Shown: positions 39,701-51,427, counted from the first letter of the stretch. The stretch: DNA of 64,000 nucleotides from Metabacillus crassostreae (GCF_016908395.1 NZ_JAFBDU010000007.1:169578-233577); one strand, 5' to 3'. Made by a program: numbers and translations. Notes: generated from the letters alone by a model not told the origin.

Positions 39701-40363
39701 ATGGCGAATAATATGACAGAAACGATCTTTAAATGGGTTGTTTATTTTATAGGTTTACTGATTATGTCGTTAGGTATTGTATTGACGATTAAAGCGGAGT
39801 TGGGTGTTTCTTCCTGGGATGTGCTTCACATTGGATTGTATTATCAATTTGGTTTAACAATTGGTTCATGGACGATCATAACAGGTGTGTTTGTTTTATT
39901 GATTAGCACAATAATGATGAAAAGAATTCCACAGCTAGGTGCTTTTATTAATATGATAACTATTGGAATTTTTATTGATTTATATTTATTATTACCTTTC
40001 CTTCATACACCTCATTCGTTTTTAGGTCAATTGCTGATGCTACTATTAGGTATTGTTGTTTTATGCTACGGAATGGGTTTATATATATCTGCAAAATGTG
40101 GTGCAGGTCCAAGAGATAGCTTAATGATCGCCTTAGTAGAAAAAACAGGTAAATCTATAACTGTTATTAGAGGAAGTATTGAAATGATTGTCTTATTTTT
40201 GGGTTGGCTTTTGGGTGGACCTGTATTTATTGGAACGATTATCACAACTTTATCTCTAGGGTACATGGCAGGTGTGATGATTCCATTTTGTGAAAAATCA
40301 ACAGATAAACTCTTCAGTAAACTATTTAATCAAAATAAAAAATTATTTGAAAAAGTTTGCTAG
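39701..40363 (+). CDS. YczE/YyaS/YitT-type membrane protein
   Basis: A 220-residue integral membrane protein with about five or six helices. The YczE features are LGIVLTIKAELGVSSWDVLHIGL near the N-terminus, and the internal echo YGMGLYISAKCGAGPRDSLMIAL followed by RGSIEMIVLFLGWLLGGPVFIGT. The function of the family is unknown; B. subtilis YczE affects surfactin and antibiotic production. ATG at 39701 follows GGGAGGG. I do not recall it at this place in B. subtilis, and its 5' flank is made of tandem repeats. Confidence 0.82.
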   Translation: MANNMTETIFKWVVYFIGLLIMSLGIVLTIKAELGVSSWDVLHIGLYYQFGLTIGSWTIITGVFVLLISTIMMKRIPQLGAFINMITIGIFIDLYLLLPFLHTPHSFLGQLLMLLLGIVVLCYGMGLYISAKCGAGPRDSLMIALVEKTGKSITVIRGSIEMIVLFLGWLLGGPVFIGTIITTLSLGYMAGVMIPFCEKSTDKLFSKLFNQNKKLFEKVC

Positions 40364-40388
40364 GGTCGTAAAGCTTAAGGGGGATATT

Positions 40389-40805
40389 ATGAAAATATCA
40401 ACAAAAGGACGTTACGGATTAACAATTATGATAGAGCTCGCGAAACAGCATGGAGAAGGACCAACTTCATTAAAAAGTATTGCCCAGACACATAATTTAT
40501 CAGAGCATTACCTAGAGCAACTTATTGCTCCATTAAGAAATGCACGTCTTGTTAAAAGTATTAGAGGTGCTTATGGTGGCTATATTTTAGGAGATGAGCC
40601 TGCTAACATAACTTCAGGAGATATTATCCGTGTATTAGAAGGTCCAATAAGTCCTGTTGAAGTTCTAGAGGATGAAGAGCCAGCAAAAAGAGCTCTTTGG
40701 ATTAGAATTCGTGATGCAGTTAAGGATGTACTTGATAACACAACACTTGAGGATCTTGCTAGTTATACAGACGGTGAACAAGAACCTTATATGTTTTATA
40801 TTTAA
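40389..40805 (+). CDS. cymR: Rrf2-family master regulator of cysteine metabolism CymR
   Basis: A 138-residue repressor that controls sulfur-assimilation genes together with cysteine synthase CysK. Its N-terminus MKISTKGRYGLTIMIELA and the winged-helix segment LSEHYLEQLIAPLRNARLVKSIRGAYGGY are typical of Rrf2 proteins. There are no cysteines, so it is not an Fe-S IscR. ATG at 40389 after AAGGGGGAT. It precedes yrvO and mnmA as in B. subtilis. Confidence 0.94.
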   Translation: MKISTKGRYGLTIMIELAKQHGEGPTSLKSIAQTHNLSEHYLEQLIAPLRNARLVKSIRGAYGGYILGDEPANITSGDIIRVLEGPISPVEVLEDEEPAKRALWIRIRDAVKDVLDNTTLEDLASYTDGEQEPYMFYI

Positions 40806-40864
40806 TGTTATAACTATAACTAAATTTACTCCAGAAACGAGTGTATAGAAAGGAGGGGATGTTG

Positions 40865-42004
40865 ATGAAACGAATTTACCTTGATCATGCTGCAACTTCC
40901 CCGATGCATCCAGAGGTAGCTGAAAAAATGTTCTCTATGATGAAAGAGAGCTATGGAAATCCTTCTAGTATTCATTCTTTCGGTAGAGAAGCAAGGCGAA
41001 TTCTCGATGAAGCTAGACGAAGTCTAGCAAAAACGATTAGTGCAAAACCAGCAGAAATTATTTTTACAAGTGGTGGAACTGAAGCTGATAATTTAGCTAT
41101 TATCGGTACAGCTTTGGCGAATCAACATTTAGGAAAACATATCATTACAACAGAAATAGAGCACCATGCAGTTTTACATGCATGTAAATATCTAGAAAAA
41201 AATGGATATGATATCACATACTTACCAGTAGATAAATATGGCTTGATATCAATAGAAGATCTAAGAGATAATCTGACAAATCAGACAGTGCTTGTTTCAA
41301 TCATGTATGGAAATAATGAAGTTGGCGCTATACAGCCTATAAGAGAAATTGGCCACATTTTAAGAAATCATCATGCTTTTTTTCATACAGATGCGGTACA
41401 AGCATATGGAATTGAGTCTATTGATATAAATGATTTAAATGTAGATTTACTATCTGTTTCTTCCCATAAAATAAATGGACCTAAAGGAGTAGGCTTTTTA
41501 TATGCTAAAGCAGGTCTTAAACTTCAGCCTTTGCAATACGGAGGAGAACAGGAATTAAAACGAAGAGCTGGGACGGAAAATGTTCCTGGTATTTTTGGCT
41601 TTCAGCTTGCTGCTAACCTGTCATTAGCAACCCGAAAACAAAAATCAGAAAACTACCTTTCATTTAAGCAGGAAATGATATCAATTTTTCAGGAACATCA
41701 GATTAAATTTGAAGCGAATAGTCCAAATGATGGATTACCACATGTGTTTAATGTCTATTTTCCTAAAACAAATATTGAATCATTACTAGTAAATCTAGAC
41801 TTAGCTGGAATTGCAGCATCAAGTGGTTCAGCGTGTACGGCAGGGTCAATTGATCCCTCCCATGTCTTAGTTAGCATGTATGGTAAGCAGTCAGAGCGAA
41901 TTTTATCATCTATTCGTTTTAGCTTTGGATTAGGTACAACGAAAGAAGATATTCAATATGCAGCACATGAAATTTCAAAAGTAATTAAAAAAGTTACAGC
42001 ATAG
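40865..42004 (+). CDS. yrvO: Cysteine desulfurase YrvO (IscS type), partner of MnmA
   Basis: A PLP-dependent enzyme of 379 residues supplying sulfur for tRNA 2-thiouridine. The N-terminus MKRIYLDHAATSP, the cofactor lysine in SSHKINGPKGVG and the catalytic cysteine in ASSGSACTAGSIDPSHV are present. I start at ATG 40865 because AAGGAGGGG ends six bases before it; two earlier in-frame starts overlap that site. It is followed 22 bases later by mnmA, its client in B. subtilis. This is the second cysteine desulfurase in the window. Confidence 0.94.
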   Translation: MKRIYLDHAATSPMHPEVAEKMFSMMKESYGNPSSIHSFGREARRILDEARRSLAKTISAKPAEIIFTSGGTEADNLAIIGTALANQHLGKHIITTEIEHHAVLHACKYLEKNGYDITYLPVDKYGLISIEDLRDNLTNQTVLVSIMYGNNEVGAIQPIREIGHILRNHHAFFHTDAVQAYGIESIDINDLNVDLLSVSSHKINGPKGVGFLYAKAGLKLQPLQYGGEQELKRRAGTENVPGIFGFQLAANLSLATRKQKSENYLSFKQEMISIFQEHQIKFEANSPNDGLPHVFNVYFPKTNIESLLVNLDLAGIAASSGSACTAGSIDPSHVLVSMYGKQSERILSSIRFSFGLGTTKEDIQYAAHEISKVIKKVTA

Positions 42005-43138
<1,134 letters not shown>

Positions 43139-43147
43139 CTGATAAAA

Positions 43148-43187
43148 TAAGGGGGTGACGCTGTTAAATAGAGTCAGCCCCTTTATC
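43148..43187 (+). terminator. Terminator of mnmA
   Basis: TAAGGGGGTGAC pairs with GTCAGCCCCTTTA with small mismatches around a 13-base loop; the T-run is short. Confidence 0.65.
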
Positions 43188-43262
43188 TCGTGATTTAAAG
43201 CTTGAGAATTTGGAGCAGCAGCATCAAATTTACATAAAAAATACTTGAAAGTAGGTAACAAA

Positions 43263-43919
43263 ATGGATAATAATCAACTTGGTATTGAAGCTATGCAAAA
43301 AGGTAATTTTGAAGAAGCAGCTACAGCATTTTCTAAAGCGATTGAAGAACAACCTAAAGATCCGATTAGTTATGTAAACTTTGGAAATTTATTATCGGCA
43401 GTGAACGAACTTGAAAAAGCCCTTAAATTTTATGAAAAAGCAATTGAAATTGATGAGAATACAGCTACTGCATACTATGGAGCAGGAAATGTATACTTTA
43501 ATCAAGAAAACTATAATGAAGCAAAAAACATGTATGAAAAAGCCTTAAGAAAGGGCTTAGATAACGGTGACCTTCATTTTATGCTTGGATTGTCTATGCT
43601 GCAAATAGATCAACATCGATTAGCATTACCATACTTCCAAAGAGCAGTAGAGTTAAATGAAGACGATGCTGATGCGAGGTTTCAATATGGTTTATGTTTA
43701 GCACAGCTTGATTTAATAGATGAAGCAATGATTCAATTTCAAACTGTAGTATCATTAGATGATCAACATGCAGATGCATTTTATAATCTTGGAGTAGCAT
43801 ACGCATTTAAAGAAGAAACAATTAAAGCAAAAGAAATGCTAGAAAAAGCATTAATAATACAGCCGGACCATATGCTGGCTGGACATGCTTTAAACATAAT
43901 AGGTGAAAATAAACAGTAG
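43263..43919 (+). CDS. yrrB: Tetratricopeptide-repeat protein YrrB
   Basis: A 218-residue protein made almost wholly of about six TPR units (for example GNFEEAATAFSKAIEEQP, NELEKALKFYEKAIEID and ADAFYNLGVAYAFKEETIKA). It should be a soluble adaptor. The start ATG at 43263 follows GTAGGTAAC; an upstream GTG at 43245 is less likely. Its position between mnmA and recD2 matches B. subtilis. No partner can be named from the sequence. Confidence 0.9.
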   Translation: MDNNQLGIEAMQKGNFEEAATAFSKAIEEQPKDPISYVNFGNLLSAVNELEKALKFYEKAIEIDENTATAYYGAGNVYFNQENYNEAKNMYEKALRKGLDNGDLHFMLGLSMLQIDQHRLALPYFQRAVELNEDDADARFQYGLCLAQLDLIDEAMIQFQTVVSLDDQHADAFYNLGVAYAFKEETIKAKEMLEKALIIQPDHMLAGHALNIIGENKQ

Positions 43920-43947
43920 TAGTTGCATTAGAGGGGAGTATGGTGTC

Positions 43948-46329
43948 ATGCAGGAAAGTGCGGATTTATTTGCGGAAAATGAAAAATTTGTGAAGGGCTT
44001 AGTTAAGGTTGTTATCTTTCACAATGAACAGAATTTATATTCTGTCTTAAAAGTAAGGATTCATGAAACAAGTGAGAATATTGAAGATAAAGAAATAACA
44101 GTTACCGGATATTTCCCACTCCTGCATGAAGATGATACATACACCTTTTTTGGTTCATTTACGAACCATCCTAAATTTGGTTTGCAATTTCAAACCGAGC
44201 ATTTTCGAAAAGAAATACCTCAAACAAAGGAAGGAATTGTTCAATATTTATCGAGCGATCTTTTTAAAGGAATTGGAAAGAAAACCGCAGAAGCAATTGT
44301 TGATAAATTAGGTGAATCAGCTATTTCAAAAATCCTTCAGAATCCTTCTATCCTCGACGAAATTCCTAAAGTAAACAAAGAAAAAGCGAAACAATTAGTT
44401 GAAGCACTTGTTTCTCATCAAGGTCTTGAACAAGTAATGATTTCATTAAATCAAGTGGGATTTGGTCCACAGCTTGCCATGAAAATATATCAAACATACC
44501 AAGACCAGACGTTAGCAATCATCCAGGAAAACCCCTATCAATTGGTACAAGATATAGAAGGGATAGGATTTGTACGAGCTGATGAACTAGGTCAGCAAAT
44601 TGGTATATCAGCAAAAAGCTCTGAAAGAATTAAAGCTGCTTGTCATTATATTATTGAACACTTAAGTTTGCAGGAAGGTCATGTTTATATAAAAGTTGAT
44701 CAATTAATTATTAAAACGAAAGAGCTACTTGATCATTCAAAAAAAGGTCTCATTCATGAAGAAGAGATTGCTAATGAGATTATTTCCTTAGGTGAAGAAG
44801 GAAAAATGATTGTTGAGGAAGATCGAGCATATTTACCTTCTCTATATTTTGCGGAACAAGGATTAGTGAAGAATATCAAAAGAGTTTTGGATCAACAAGA
44901 GTACGAAGAGCTTTTTCCTGAATCGGAATTTTTATTATCACTTGGAAACCTTGAAGAACGGTTAAAGGTCCAATATGCACCTACCCAAAAAGATGCCATT
45001 CAAAAAGCATTAATGTCTCCAATGCTTTTGTTAACAGGTGGACCTGGTACAGGCAAAACGACTGTTATTAAAGGGATTGTTGAACTATATTCAGACTTAC
45101 ATGGTTGTTCATTGGATCCCTCAGATTATAAAAAGGAAGAACCTTTCCCGATTCAATTAGTTGCACCAACAGGTCGAGCTGCTAAAAGAATGAGTGAAGC
45201 TACAGGCTTATCTGCAGTTACCATTCACCGCTTATTAAAATGGAATGGTGCAGATGGCTTTGAACATGATGAGAATAATCCAATTGCAGGAAAGTTACTC
45301 ATCGTAGATGAAGTATCGATGGTTGATATTTGGATTGCAAATCAGTTATTTAAAGCTTTACCTGAAAACATTCAAGTTATCATGGTAGGTGATGAAGATC
45401 AACTTCCTTCCGTCGGTCCCGGTCAGGTACTTAGAGATCTATTAGCTTCTTCAATTATACCTACTGTGAGGTTAACTGATATTTATAGACAAGCAGAAGG
45501 ATCATCCATTATAGAGCTTGCACATGAAATCAAAAAAGGGAATTTGCCACAAAATATTACGAAACCAACCTCTGATCGTTCTTTTATTCAGTGTTCACAA
45601 TCACAGATGAAAGAGGTTATTGAGAAAGTAATAAAAAGTGCAATTAATAAAGGGTATTCTGCCAAAGACATTCAAATTTTGGCACCAATGTATAAGGGAC
45701 CTGCTGGTATTGATCAATTAAACAAACTTCTACAGGAACTTTTTAATCCCAAGACACCTGGTAAAAGAGAAATGAAGTTTGGTGAGGTTATTTATCGTAA
45801 TGGTGATAAAATTCTTCAGTTGGTAAACCAGCCTGATCAAAATGTTTTTAATGGAGATATTGGAGAGATTGTTTCCATTTTCTATGCGAAGGAAAATACA
45901 GAAAAAGAAGATATGATTGTTGTTGCATTTGATGGAAATGAAGTCACCTATACGAAACAAGACTTTAATCAGTTTACTCATGCTTTTTGTTGTTCTATTC
46001 ATAAATCACAGGGAAGTGAATTTCCAATTGTGATTTTACCTATCGTTAAGGGGTATTATCGAATGCTTCGTCGAAATTTAATTTATACAGCGATAACGAG
46101 AAGTAAACGATCACTGATTCTTTGTGGTGAGAGAGATGCTTTACAGTGGGGAATTTCGAATAATGAGAGCTCCGAGAGACAAACAAGTCTTATGTTAAAG
46201 CTAAATAAAGATGGAACAGAAATGATCATTGATGAATTGCAAAAAGAATTACCATTCCCTGTAGAAGATGCAAATATTGGCATGGAAAACGTTACACCGT
46301 ATGACTTTATGGAGGTTAGTGAATCATAA
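43948..46329 (+). CDS. recD2: ATP-dependent DNA helicase RecD2
   Basis: A 793-residue 5'-3' SF1B helicase of the RecD2 (RecBC-independent) type. The long N-terminal extension with helix-hairpin-helix elements (FKGIGKKTAEAIVDKLG and IEGIGFVRADELGQQIG) is diagnostic. Helicase motif I is TGGPGTGKTT, motif II VDEVSMVD, then GDEDQLPSVGPG, LTDIYRQ and the C-terminal AITRSKRSLILCG. ATG at 43948 after GAGGGGAG. It is YrrC in B. subtilis, involved in replication-fork and mismatch repair. Confidence 0.94.
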   Translation: MQESADLFAENEKFVKGLVKVVIFHNEQNLYSVLKVRIHETSENIEDKEITVTGYFPLLHEDDTYTFFGSFTNHPKFGLQFQTEHFRKEIPQTKEGIVQYLSSDLFKGIGKKTAEAIVDKLGESAISKILQNPSILDEIPKVNKEKAKQLVEALVSHQGLEQVMISLNQVGFGPQLAMKIYQTYQDQTLAIIQENPYQLVQDIEGIGFVRADELGQQIGISAKSSERIKAACHYIIEHLSLQEGHVYIKVDQLIIKTKELLDHSKKGLIHEEEIANEIISLGEEGKMIVEEDRAYLPSLYFAEQGLVKNIKRVLDQQEYEELFPESEFLLSLGNLEERLKVQYAPTQKDAIQKALMSPMLLLTGGPGTGKTTVIKGIVELYSDLHGCSLDPSDYKKEEPFPIQLVAPTGRAAKRMSEATGLSAVTIHRLLKWNGADGFEHDENNPIAGKLLIVDEVSMVDIWIANQLFKALPENIQVIMVGDEDQLPSVGPGQVLRDLLASSIIPTVRLTDIYRQAEGSSIIELAHEIKKGNLPQNITKPTSDRSFIQCSQSQMKEVIEKVIKSAINKGYSAKDIQILAPMYKGPAGIDQLNKLLQELFNPKTPGKREMKFGEVIYRNGDKILQLVNQPDQNVFNGDIGEIVSIFYAKENTEKEDMIVVAFDGNEVTYTKQDFNQFTHAFCCSIHKSQGSEFPIVILPIVKGYYRMLRRNLIYTAITRSKRSLILCGERDALQWGISNNESSERQTSLMLKLNKDGTEMIIDELQKELPFPVEDANIGMENVTPYDFMEVSES

Positions 46330-46355
46330 AAATGTTCGAAAGAGGTGGAGCTACT

Positions 46356-46829
46356 TTGCGAACATATTCAAAGCTTAAGGGACTTCCAGTGTACAGCACC
46401 AGCAGTGCTGACCTTCTTGGTCATATAACGAATTTATGCGTATCTACCCAAGGCTTTATCATCGGACTTCTTATGGAAGGAAAGGGTCTTTTCCATCGTG
46501 ATCGTTTTTTACCTATTAAATCAATACATGCAATTGGCGATCATGGTGTAATGGTTGATGAAGCTGAAAATTTATTAACAATTCATGATCTAAAGAAAAA
46601 TTATACGTATAACACATACAGTGACCTCCAATACAAATCAGTTTTAACAAAAGAAGGAGAGAAACTTGGTTTGTTAGAGGACGTATATTTTTCAGAAGAA
46701 ATGGGCACAATTGAGGCATACGAGTTGACGGACGGATTTTTTGCTGACATCGCTGAAGGAAAAAAAGTGGTTAAAGCAAGTGGGGAGCCACTATCGATAA
46801 GCAAAGATGCGATCGTCATAGACTTTTAA
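46356..46829 (+). CDS. yrrD: PRC-barrel domain protein YrrD
   Basis: A 157-residue soluble protein with two PRC-barrel-like halves (LKGLPVYSTSSADLLGHITN near the start and KSVLTKEGEKLGLLEDVYF from about residue 88). PRC barrels bind RNA or photosynthetic proteins elsewhere; here the role is unknown. I prefer TTG at 46356 with AGAGGTGG seven bases upstream. An ATG at 46332 overlaps the end of recD2 and lacks a ribosome binding site. It is followed by two very small genes in the same direction. Confidence 0.85.
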   Translation: MRTYSKLKGLPVYSTSSADLLGHITNLCVSTQGFIIGLLMEGKGLFHRDRFLPIKSIHAIGDHGVMVDEAENLLTIHDLKKNYTYNTYSDLQYKSVLTKEGEKLGLLEDVYFSEEMGTIEAYELTDGFFADIAEGKKVVKASGEPLSISKDAIVIDF

Positions 46830-46852
46830 GAATATAAAAGAGGTGTGCCCGT

Positions 46853-47044
46853 TTGTTTTCATGTCCGAATTGTAAAAGTAAAGATCTTGGGAAGATAGGT
46901 GTAAATCAATATTACTGCTGGAGCTGCTTTATTGAATTATCTGTTACTAAAGGGAAAATATTAACACATCAGGTTGAGGAAGATGGCACATTAAGCTCAC
47001 TTGATGATTTGTTTTCAGATGATGAACGATCAATAAGCATGTAA
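46853..47044 (+). CDS. Small zinc-ribbon protein
   Basis: A 63-residue protein with four cysteines arranged as CPNC...CWSC near the N-terminus (residues 4, 7, 22 and 25), a zinc ribbon. The C-terminal half is acidic (DGTLSSLDDLFSDDE). It starts with TTG at 46853, seven bases after GAGGTG. It may correspond to B. subtilis YrzR, but I am not certain. No known function. Confidence 0.75.
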   Translation: MFSCPNCKSKDLGKIGVNQYYCWSCFIELSVTKGKILTHQVEEDGTLSSLDDLFSDDERSISM

Positions 47045-47058
47045 AGGGGAGATTGATT

Positions 47059-47190
47059 TTGAAACGTACTGTAACCTCATTAATGTCTTTAGGATTAGGT
47101 GCTGCAGCTTATCATTTTGCTCGCAACACTAACATGACAAATAATCGTTCAATGAAAAAAATGAAAAAACGCATGATGAAAATGTTTTAA
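47059..47190 (+). CDS. yrzQ: YrzQ-type small basic protein (DUF3918)
   Basis: A 43-residue protein. An N-terminal hydrophobic stretch (VTSLMSLGLGAAAYHFA) is followed by a very basic, methionine-rich tail (SMKKMKKRMMKMF). The TTG at 47059 has AGGGGAG seven bases upstream, which supports translation of this short frame. It sits 14 bases after the zinc-ribbon gene and before a terminator. The hydrophobic-plus-basic layout suggests a membrane-anchored peptide; function unknown. Confidence 0.75.
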   Translation: MKRTVTSLMSLGLGAAAYHFARNTNMTNNRSMKKMKKRMMKMF

Positions 47191-47200
47191 TATTTCTTTA

Positions 47201-47227
47201 GGGAGCTGACTGTTCAGCTCTCTTTTT
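47201..47227 (+). terminator. Terminator after yrzQ
   Basis: GGGAGCTGA-CTGT-TCAGCTCTC followed by TTTTT. Confidence 0.82.
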
Positions 47228-47302
47228 CATATTTAAAGTAAATCCAACATGTATAAAATGTCTCCTTCCTTTAAAGAATAAATGGAAAGAGGAGGGAGTT
47301 TT

Positions 47303-48364
47303 TTGAGAGAAAAACAAATAAAATGGTTATTACGTATCACTATTTTATTGCTTGGATTACTTACAATATATGTATTTTTTAAGCTGTATAATATATGGGC
47401 TCCCTTTTTTCTTATGTTCAAAGCCATATTTATCCCTTTCTTAATAGGAGCTTTTATTACATATCTATTACATCCAATAATTGAAAAGTTACATCGTACA
47501 GGTGTACCAAGGCCAATTTCAATCCTGATTATTTATTTACTTTTTTTCGGTTCTATTGGTTACGGTTTTTATAAAGGAATTCCTGTACTAGTTAATCAGC
47601 TTCGTGATTTGTCAGAGAACTTTCCTCAGCTTTCTGCAGCATATTCTGAGTGGATTGATTCTATTCATGATCAAACAAATCGCTGGCCTAATGGTGTTCA
47701 TGAAAGGGTTGATCAACTATTTGCAAAAACTGAGGCTTGGTTAGCGTTAACTGTTGAGAATGTTATTAGCAGTTTAAAAGGGATTTTCGATTATATGCTA
47801 TTAATCGCAATTATCCCTTTTCTAGTGTTTTATATGCTGAAAGATTATGATCAAATTAAAAAAGCTGGGTGGTATTTAACTCCTAGAAAATGGCGTAGTG
47901 AAGCCATTCAATTTCTAAAGGATATTGATCGCTCACTAGGAAACTATATTAGAGGGCAATTGTTTGTTTGTTTTATTATAGGGTTACTTGCTTTTATCTC
48001 ATTATGGTTTTTTGATGTGAAATATCCTTTAATTTTGGGCTTATTAATTGGTTTAACCAATATTATTCCTTATTTTGGACCAATAATAGGAGCTGTACCT
48101 GCCTTAATCATAGCAGCAACAATGTCTACTCAAACCATTATTATTGTTGTTGTCATCATATTGTCTTTACAATTTATTGAGGGGAATATTCTAGGACCAT
48201 TAGTTGTAGGTAAAAGCTTGCATATGCATCCAATCATTATAATGCTCGCATTATTGGCTGGTGGTGAAATTGGTGGAATTGTTGGATTAATGATAGCTGT
48301 TCCCATTGTAGTAGTGTTACGTGTGATGATCCTTCATCTTGTATTACTCAGAAGACAACATTGA
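47303..48364 (+). CDS. yrrI: AI-2E/PerM-family membrane protein YrrI
   Basis: A 353-residue transporter-like protein with about eight helices. Family hallmarks include PFLIGAFITYLLHPIIEKLH, the FLVFYMLKDYDQIKK segment, GLLIGLTNIIPYFGPIIGAVPA and LQFIEGNILGPLVVGKSLHMHPIIIMLALLAGGEIGGIVG (partly quoted). The AI-2 name is historical; Na+/H+ exchange has been reported for some members. TTG at 47303 with AGGAGGGAG upstream. Its TGA stop is inside the -35 box of the alaS promoter. Confidence 0.9.
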   Translation: MREKQIKWLLRITILLLGLLTIYVFFKLYNIWAPFFLMFKAIFIPFLIGAFITYLLHPIIEKLHRTGVPRPISILIIYLLFFGSIGYGFYKGIPVLVNQLRDLSENFPQLSAAYSEWIDSIHDQTNRWPNGVHERVDQLFAKTEAWLALTVENVISSLKGIFDYMLLIAIIPFLVFYMLKDYDQIKKAGWYLTPRKWRSEAIQFLKDIDRSLGNYIRGQLFVCFIIGLLAFISLWFFDVKYPLILGLLIGLTNIIPYFGPIIGAVPALIIAATMSTQTIIIVVVIILSLQFIEGNILGPLVVGKSLHMHPIIIMLALLAGGEIGGIVGLMIAVPIVVVLRVMILHLVLLRRQH

Positions 48365-48389
48365 CATTTATCGCACGCTTGTCTATAAT
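48361..48389 (+). promoter_or_regulatory. Consensus sigma-A promoter of alaS
   Basis: TTGACA (48361-48366), 17-base spacer, TATAAT (48384-48389): a full consensus match. It overlaps the yrrI stop codon. Confidence 0.92.
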
Positions 48390-48395
48390 TCACGA

Positions 48396-48722
48396 TAGAA
48401 TATTGAATATTGCAATCACAATGATGGAAAAAGATGTTGTTACCGCCTTTTCAGAGAGGAATTTCCTTGGCTGTAAGAAATTCTAGGTAGGCACAGCAAA
48501 AAGCTATTCCTAAGTGCAGAAAAACCTGCCGTTTTAACCACGTTACGGTTATTAGAGGTGATGAACATATGTCACGCATTTTTCTTTCTAACTTTGCCTA
48601 TTGGCTATTAGTAGTACAGAGATTCTTGTGTGTTTGTAAGTTCATAATCAGGGTGGTACCGCGAGTTTACTCTCGTCCCTGTGCAAAGATGGATTTCTTT
48701 ACACAGAGACGAGAGTTTTTTG
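48396..48722 (+). ncRNA. T-box leader of alaS
   Basis: The T-box AGGGTGGTACCGCG lies at 48650-48663. The terminator CTCTCGTCCCTGTG (48670-48683) pairs with CACAGAGACGAGAG (48702-48715), followed by TTTTTT. A stem-I distal helix GAATTTC/GAAATTC is visible near 48462-48490. The gene downstream predicts alanine specificity; several GCN triplets occur near 48495 but I could not place the specifier codon firmly. Confidence 0.92.
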
Positions 48723-48787
48723 TGTGATTTTCGTTTTGTGAAATAACACATAACTGAAACTATTGATAACAAATGAGGAGGATACAT

Positions 48788-51427
48788 ATGAGAAATTTAC
48801 AATCAGCAGAAGTGCGTCAAATGTTTTTGGACTTTTTCAAAGAAAAAGGTCATGGTGTAGAACCAAGTGCTTCTCTAGTACCACATGAGGACCCAACATT
48901 GCTTTGGATTAACAGTGGTGTTGCGACATTAAAAAAATACTTTGATGGGAGAGTTATTCCTGCCAATCCGAGAATTTGTAATGCACAAAAATCAATTAGA
49001 ACAAATGATATTGAGAATGTTGGTAAAACCGCTAGACATCATACATTCTTTGAAATGCTAGGTAATTTTTCAATAGGAGATTATTTTAAGGTTGAAGCTA
49101 TTGAGTGGGCTTGGGAGTTCTTAACAAGTGAAGAATGGATTGGGTTTGATGCAAAAAAGCTTTCAGTAACGATACATCCTGAAGATAATGAAGCATTTGA
49201 TATTTGGAAAGATAAAATTGGTGTTCCTGAGGAGCGAATCATTCGCTTAGAAGGTAACTTTTGGGATATAGGTGAAGGACCTAGTGGACCAAATACCGAG
49301 ATCTTTTATGATCGAGGAGAAGAATACGGAAATGATGTAAATGACCCAGAATTGTATCCAGGTGGAGAAAATGAGCGTTATTTAGAAGTGTGGAATTTAG
49401 TGTTTTCTCAGTTTAATCATAATCCAGATGGAACATATACTCCACTTCCAAAGAAAAACATAGATACAGGAATGGGACTTGAAAGAATGGTCTCTGTTAT
49501 TCAAAATGTTCAAACGAACTTTGACACCGATTTATTTATTCCAATCATTCGTGCAACAGAGGAAATATCAGGTGAGCAATACCGAACTGATAAAAATAAA
49601 GATGTTGCATTTAAGGTTATTGCTGACCATGTACGTACAGTAAGCTTTGCCATTAGTGATGGAGCACTACCTTCTAATGAAGGTCGTGGATATGTTCTGC
49701 GACGTTTATTAAGAAGAGCAGTCCGCTATGCGAAACAAATTAATATTAATCGTCCTTTTATGTATGAATTAGTTCCAGTTGTAGCAGAGATAATGGTCGA
49801 TTTCTATCCTGAAGTAAAAGATAAAACTGAATTTATTCAAAAAGTGATTAAAAATGAAGAAGAACGTTTTCATGAAACACTAAATGATGGACTAGCAATT
49901 CTTAGTGAAGTAATCAAAAGTCAGAAAAAACAAGGTAAAGATATCATTCCAGGAGAAGATGTTTTCCGTTTATATGACACTTATGGATTTCCAGTTGAGT
50001 TAACTGAGGAGTATGCAGAAGAGGAAGGAATGAAGGTTGATCAAGCTGGTTTTGAAGAAGAAATGGGTCGCCAGCGTGATCGAGCTCGTGCTGCAATTCA
50101 AAAAGTTGATTCTATGCAAGTACAAAGTGGAGTGCTAGGAGAAATAAAGGAAAAAAGTGAGTTTGTTGGTTATAATCAATTAGAGATTGAGCAAGCAAAA
50201 GTTATGGTAATTATTAAAGATGGAGAACTTGTTCATGAAGCTTCTGAGGGAGAAGAAATTCAAGTTATTCTTGATTCAACACCTTTTTATGCTGAAAGCG
50301 GTGGACAAATCGCAGATGAAGGTACTCTAATCAATAGTAAAACACATATTAACGTGCAAAATGTTCAAAAAGCACCAAACGGGCAAAATCTTCATCTGGT
50401 AGTAGTGGAAAGTGGTACTTTACAAACTGGTGACACATTTAAAGCAACTGTTACTGAAGCAAATCGTAGTGGTATTGTTAAAAATCATACTGCGACCCAT
50501 TTATTGCATCAAGCATTAAAAGATGTGCTTGGCGAGCATGTAAACCAAGCAGGATCATTAGTTACTGCTGATCGTTTGCGCTTTGATTTCTCTCATTTTG
50601 GACAAGTAACGCAAGAGGAATTATCTCAGATCGAACATAATGTTAACGAACAAATTTGGAAGGGCATTTCTGTTCAAATTGAGCTAAAATCACTTGCAGA
50701 AGCTAAAGAAATGGGTGCGATGGCGTTATTTGGAGAAAAGTATGGAGAGGTAGTTAGAGTTGTCCAAGTGGGTGACTATAGCTTAGAGCTTTGCGGTGGT
50801 TGTCATGTAGATAACACAGCAACAATAGGTTTATTTAAGATAGTAACTGAATCTGGAATTGGTGCTGGAACTAGACGTATTGAAGCTGTAACTGGTAAAG
50901 CAGCTTATCAAGCTATAAATGAACAATTACAGAAACTCACAGAAGCTTCAGAGCTGTTAAAATCTAATCCTAAAGATATTACGACAAGAATTAGTGGCTT
51001 ACTTCAAGACTTCAGATTACTTCAACGAGAAAATGAATCATTAAATTCTAAACTTGGAAACTTAGAAGCAGGTAATATTGTAGATCAAGCTAAAACGATT
51101 AATGGTGTAACACTTCTTGCTGCCAAAGTGAATGCTAAGGATATGAATAGTCTACGTGGAATGATGGATGACTTGAAAAATAAGCTGCAATCAGCTATTG
51201 TTGTTCTCGGAGCTGCTGAGGATGGTAAAGTGAATTTAGTTGCAGGAGTAACGAAGGATTTAGTAGATAAAGGCTATCATGCAGGAAAACTTATTAAAGA
51301 AGTTGCTGAACGATGTGATGGAAAAGGTGGCGGTCGCCCAGAAATGGCTCAAGCCGGTGCTAAAAATCCTGATAAACTGGACGGAGCACTTAAATATGCT
51401 GAAGAATGGATTGAATCCGTTTTATAA
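48788..51427 (+). CDS. alaS: Alanyl-tRNA synthetase
   Basis: A class II synthetase of 879 residues. The N-terminus has [28 protein letters not shown] and [18 protein letters not shown]. The editing domain carries [11 protein letters not shown] and [10 protein letters not shown], which supply the zinc and editing residues, and the C-terminal C-Ala domain ends with [12 protein letters not shown] use ATG 48788 because GAGGAGGA lies just upstream; an ATG at 48773 would include that site. Confidence 0.97.
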   Translation: MRNLQSAEVRQMFLDFFKEKGHGVEPSASLVPHEDPTLLWINSGVATLKKYFDGRVIPANPRICNAQKSIRTNDIENVGKTARHHTFFEMLGNFSIGDYFKVEAIEWAWEFLTSEEWIGFDAKKLSVTIHPEDNEAFDIWKDKIGVPEERIIRLEGNFWDIGEGPSGPNTEIFYDRGEEYGNDVNDPELYPGGENERYLEVWNLVFSQFNHNPDGTYTPLPKKNIDTGMGLERMVSVIQNVQTNFDTDLFIPIIRATEEISGEQYRTDKNKDVAFKVIADHVRTVSFAISDGALPSNEGRGYVLRRLLRRAVRYAKQININRPFMYELVPVVAEIMVDFYPEVKDKTEFIQKVIKNEEERFHETLNDGLAILSEVIKSQKKQGKDIIPGEDVFRLYDTYGFPVELTEEYAEEEGMKVDQAGFEEEMGRQRDRARAAIQKVDSMQVQSGVLGEIKEKSEFVGYNQLEIEQAKVMVIIKDGELVHEASEGEEIQVILDSTPFYAESGGQIADEGTLINSKTHINVQNVQKAPNGQNLHLVVVESGTLQTGDTFKATVTEANRSGIVKNHTATHLLHQALKDVLGEHVNQAGSLVTADRLRFDFSHFGQVTQEELSQIEHNVNEQIWKGISVQIELKSLAEAKEMGAMALFGEKYGEVVRVVQVGDYSLELCGGCHVDNTATIGLFKIVTESGIGAGTRRIEAVTGKAAYQAINEQLQKLTEASELLKSNPKDITTRISGLLQDFRLLQRENESLNSKLGNLEAGNIVDQAKTINGVTLLAAKVNAKDMNSLRGMMDDLKNKLQSAIVVLGAAEDGKVNLVAGVTKDLVDKGYHAGKLIKEVAERCDGKGGGRPEMAQAGAKNPDKLDGALKYAEEWIESVL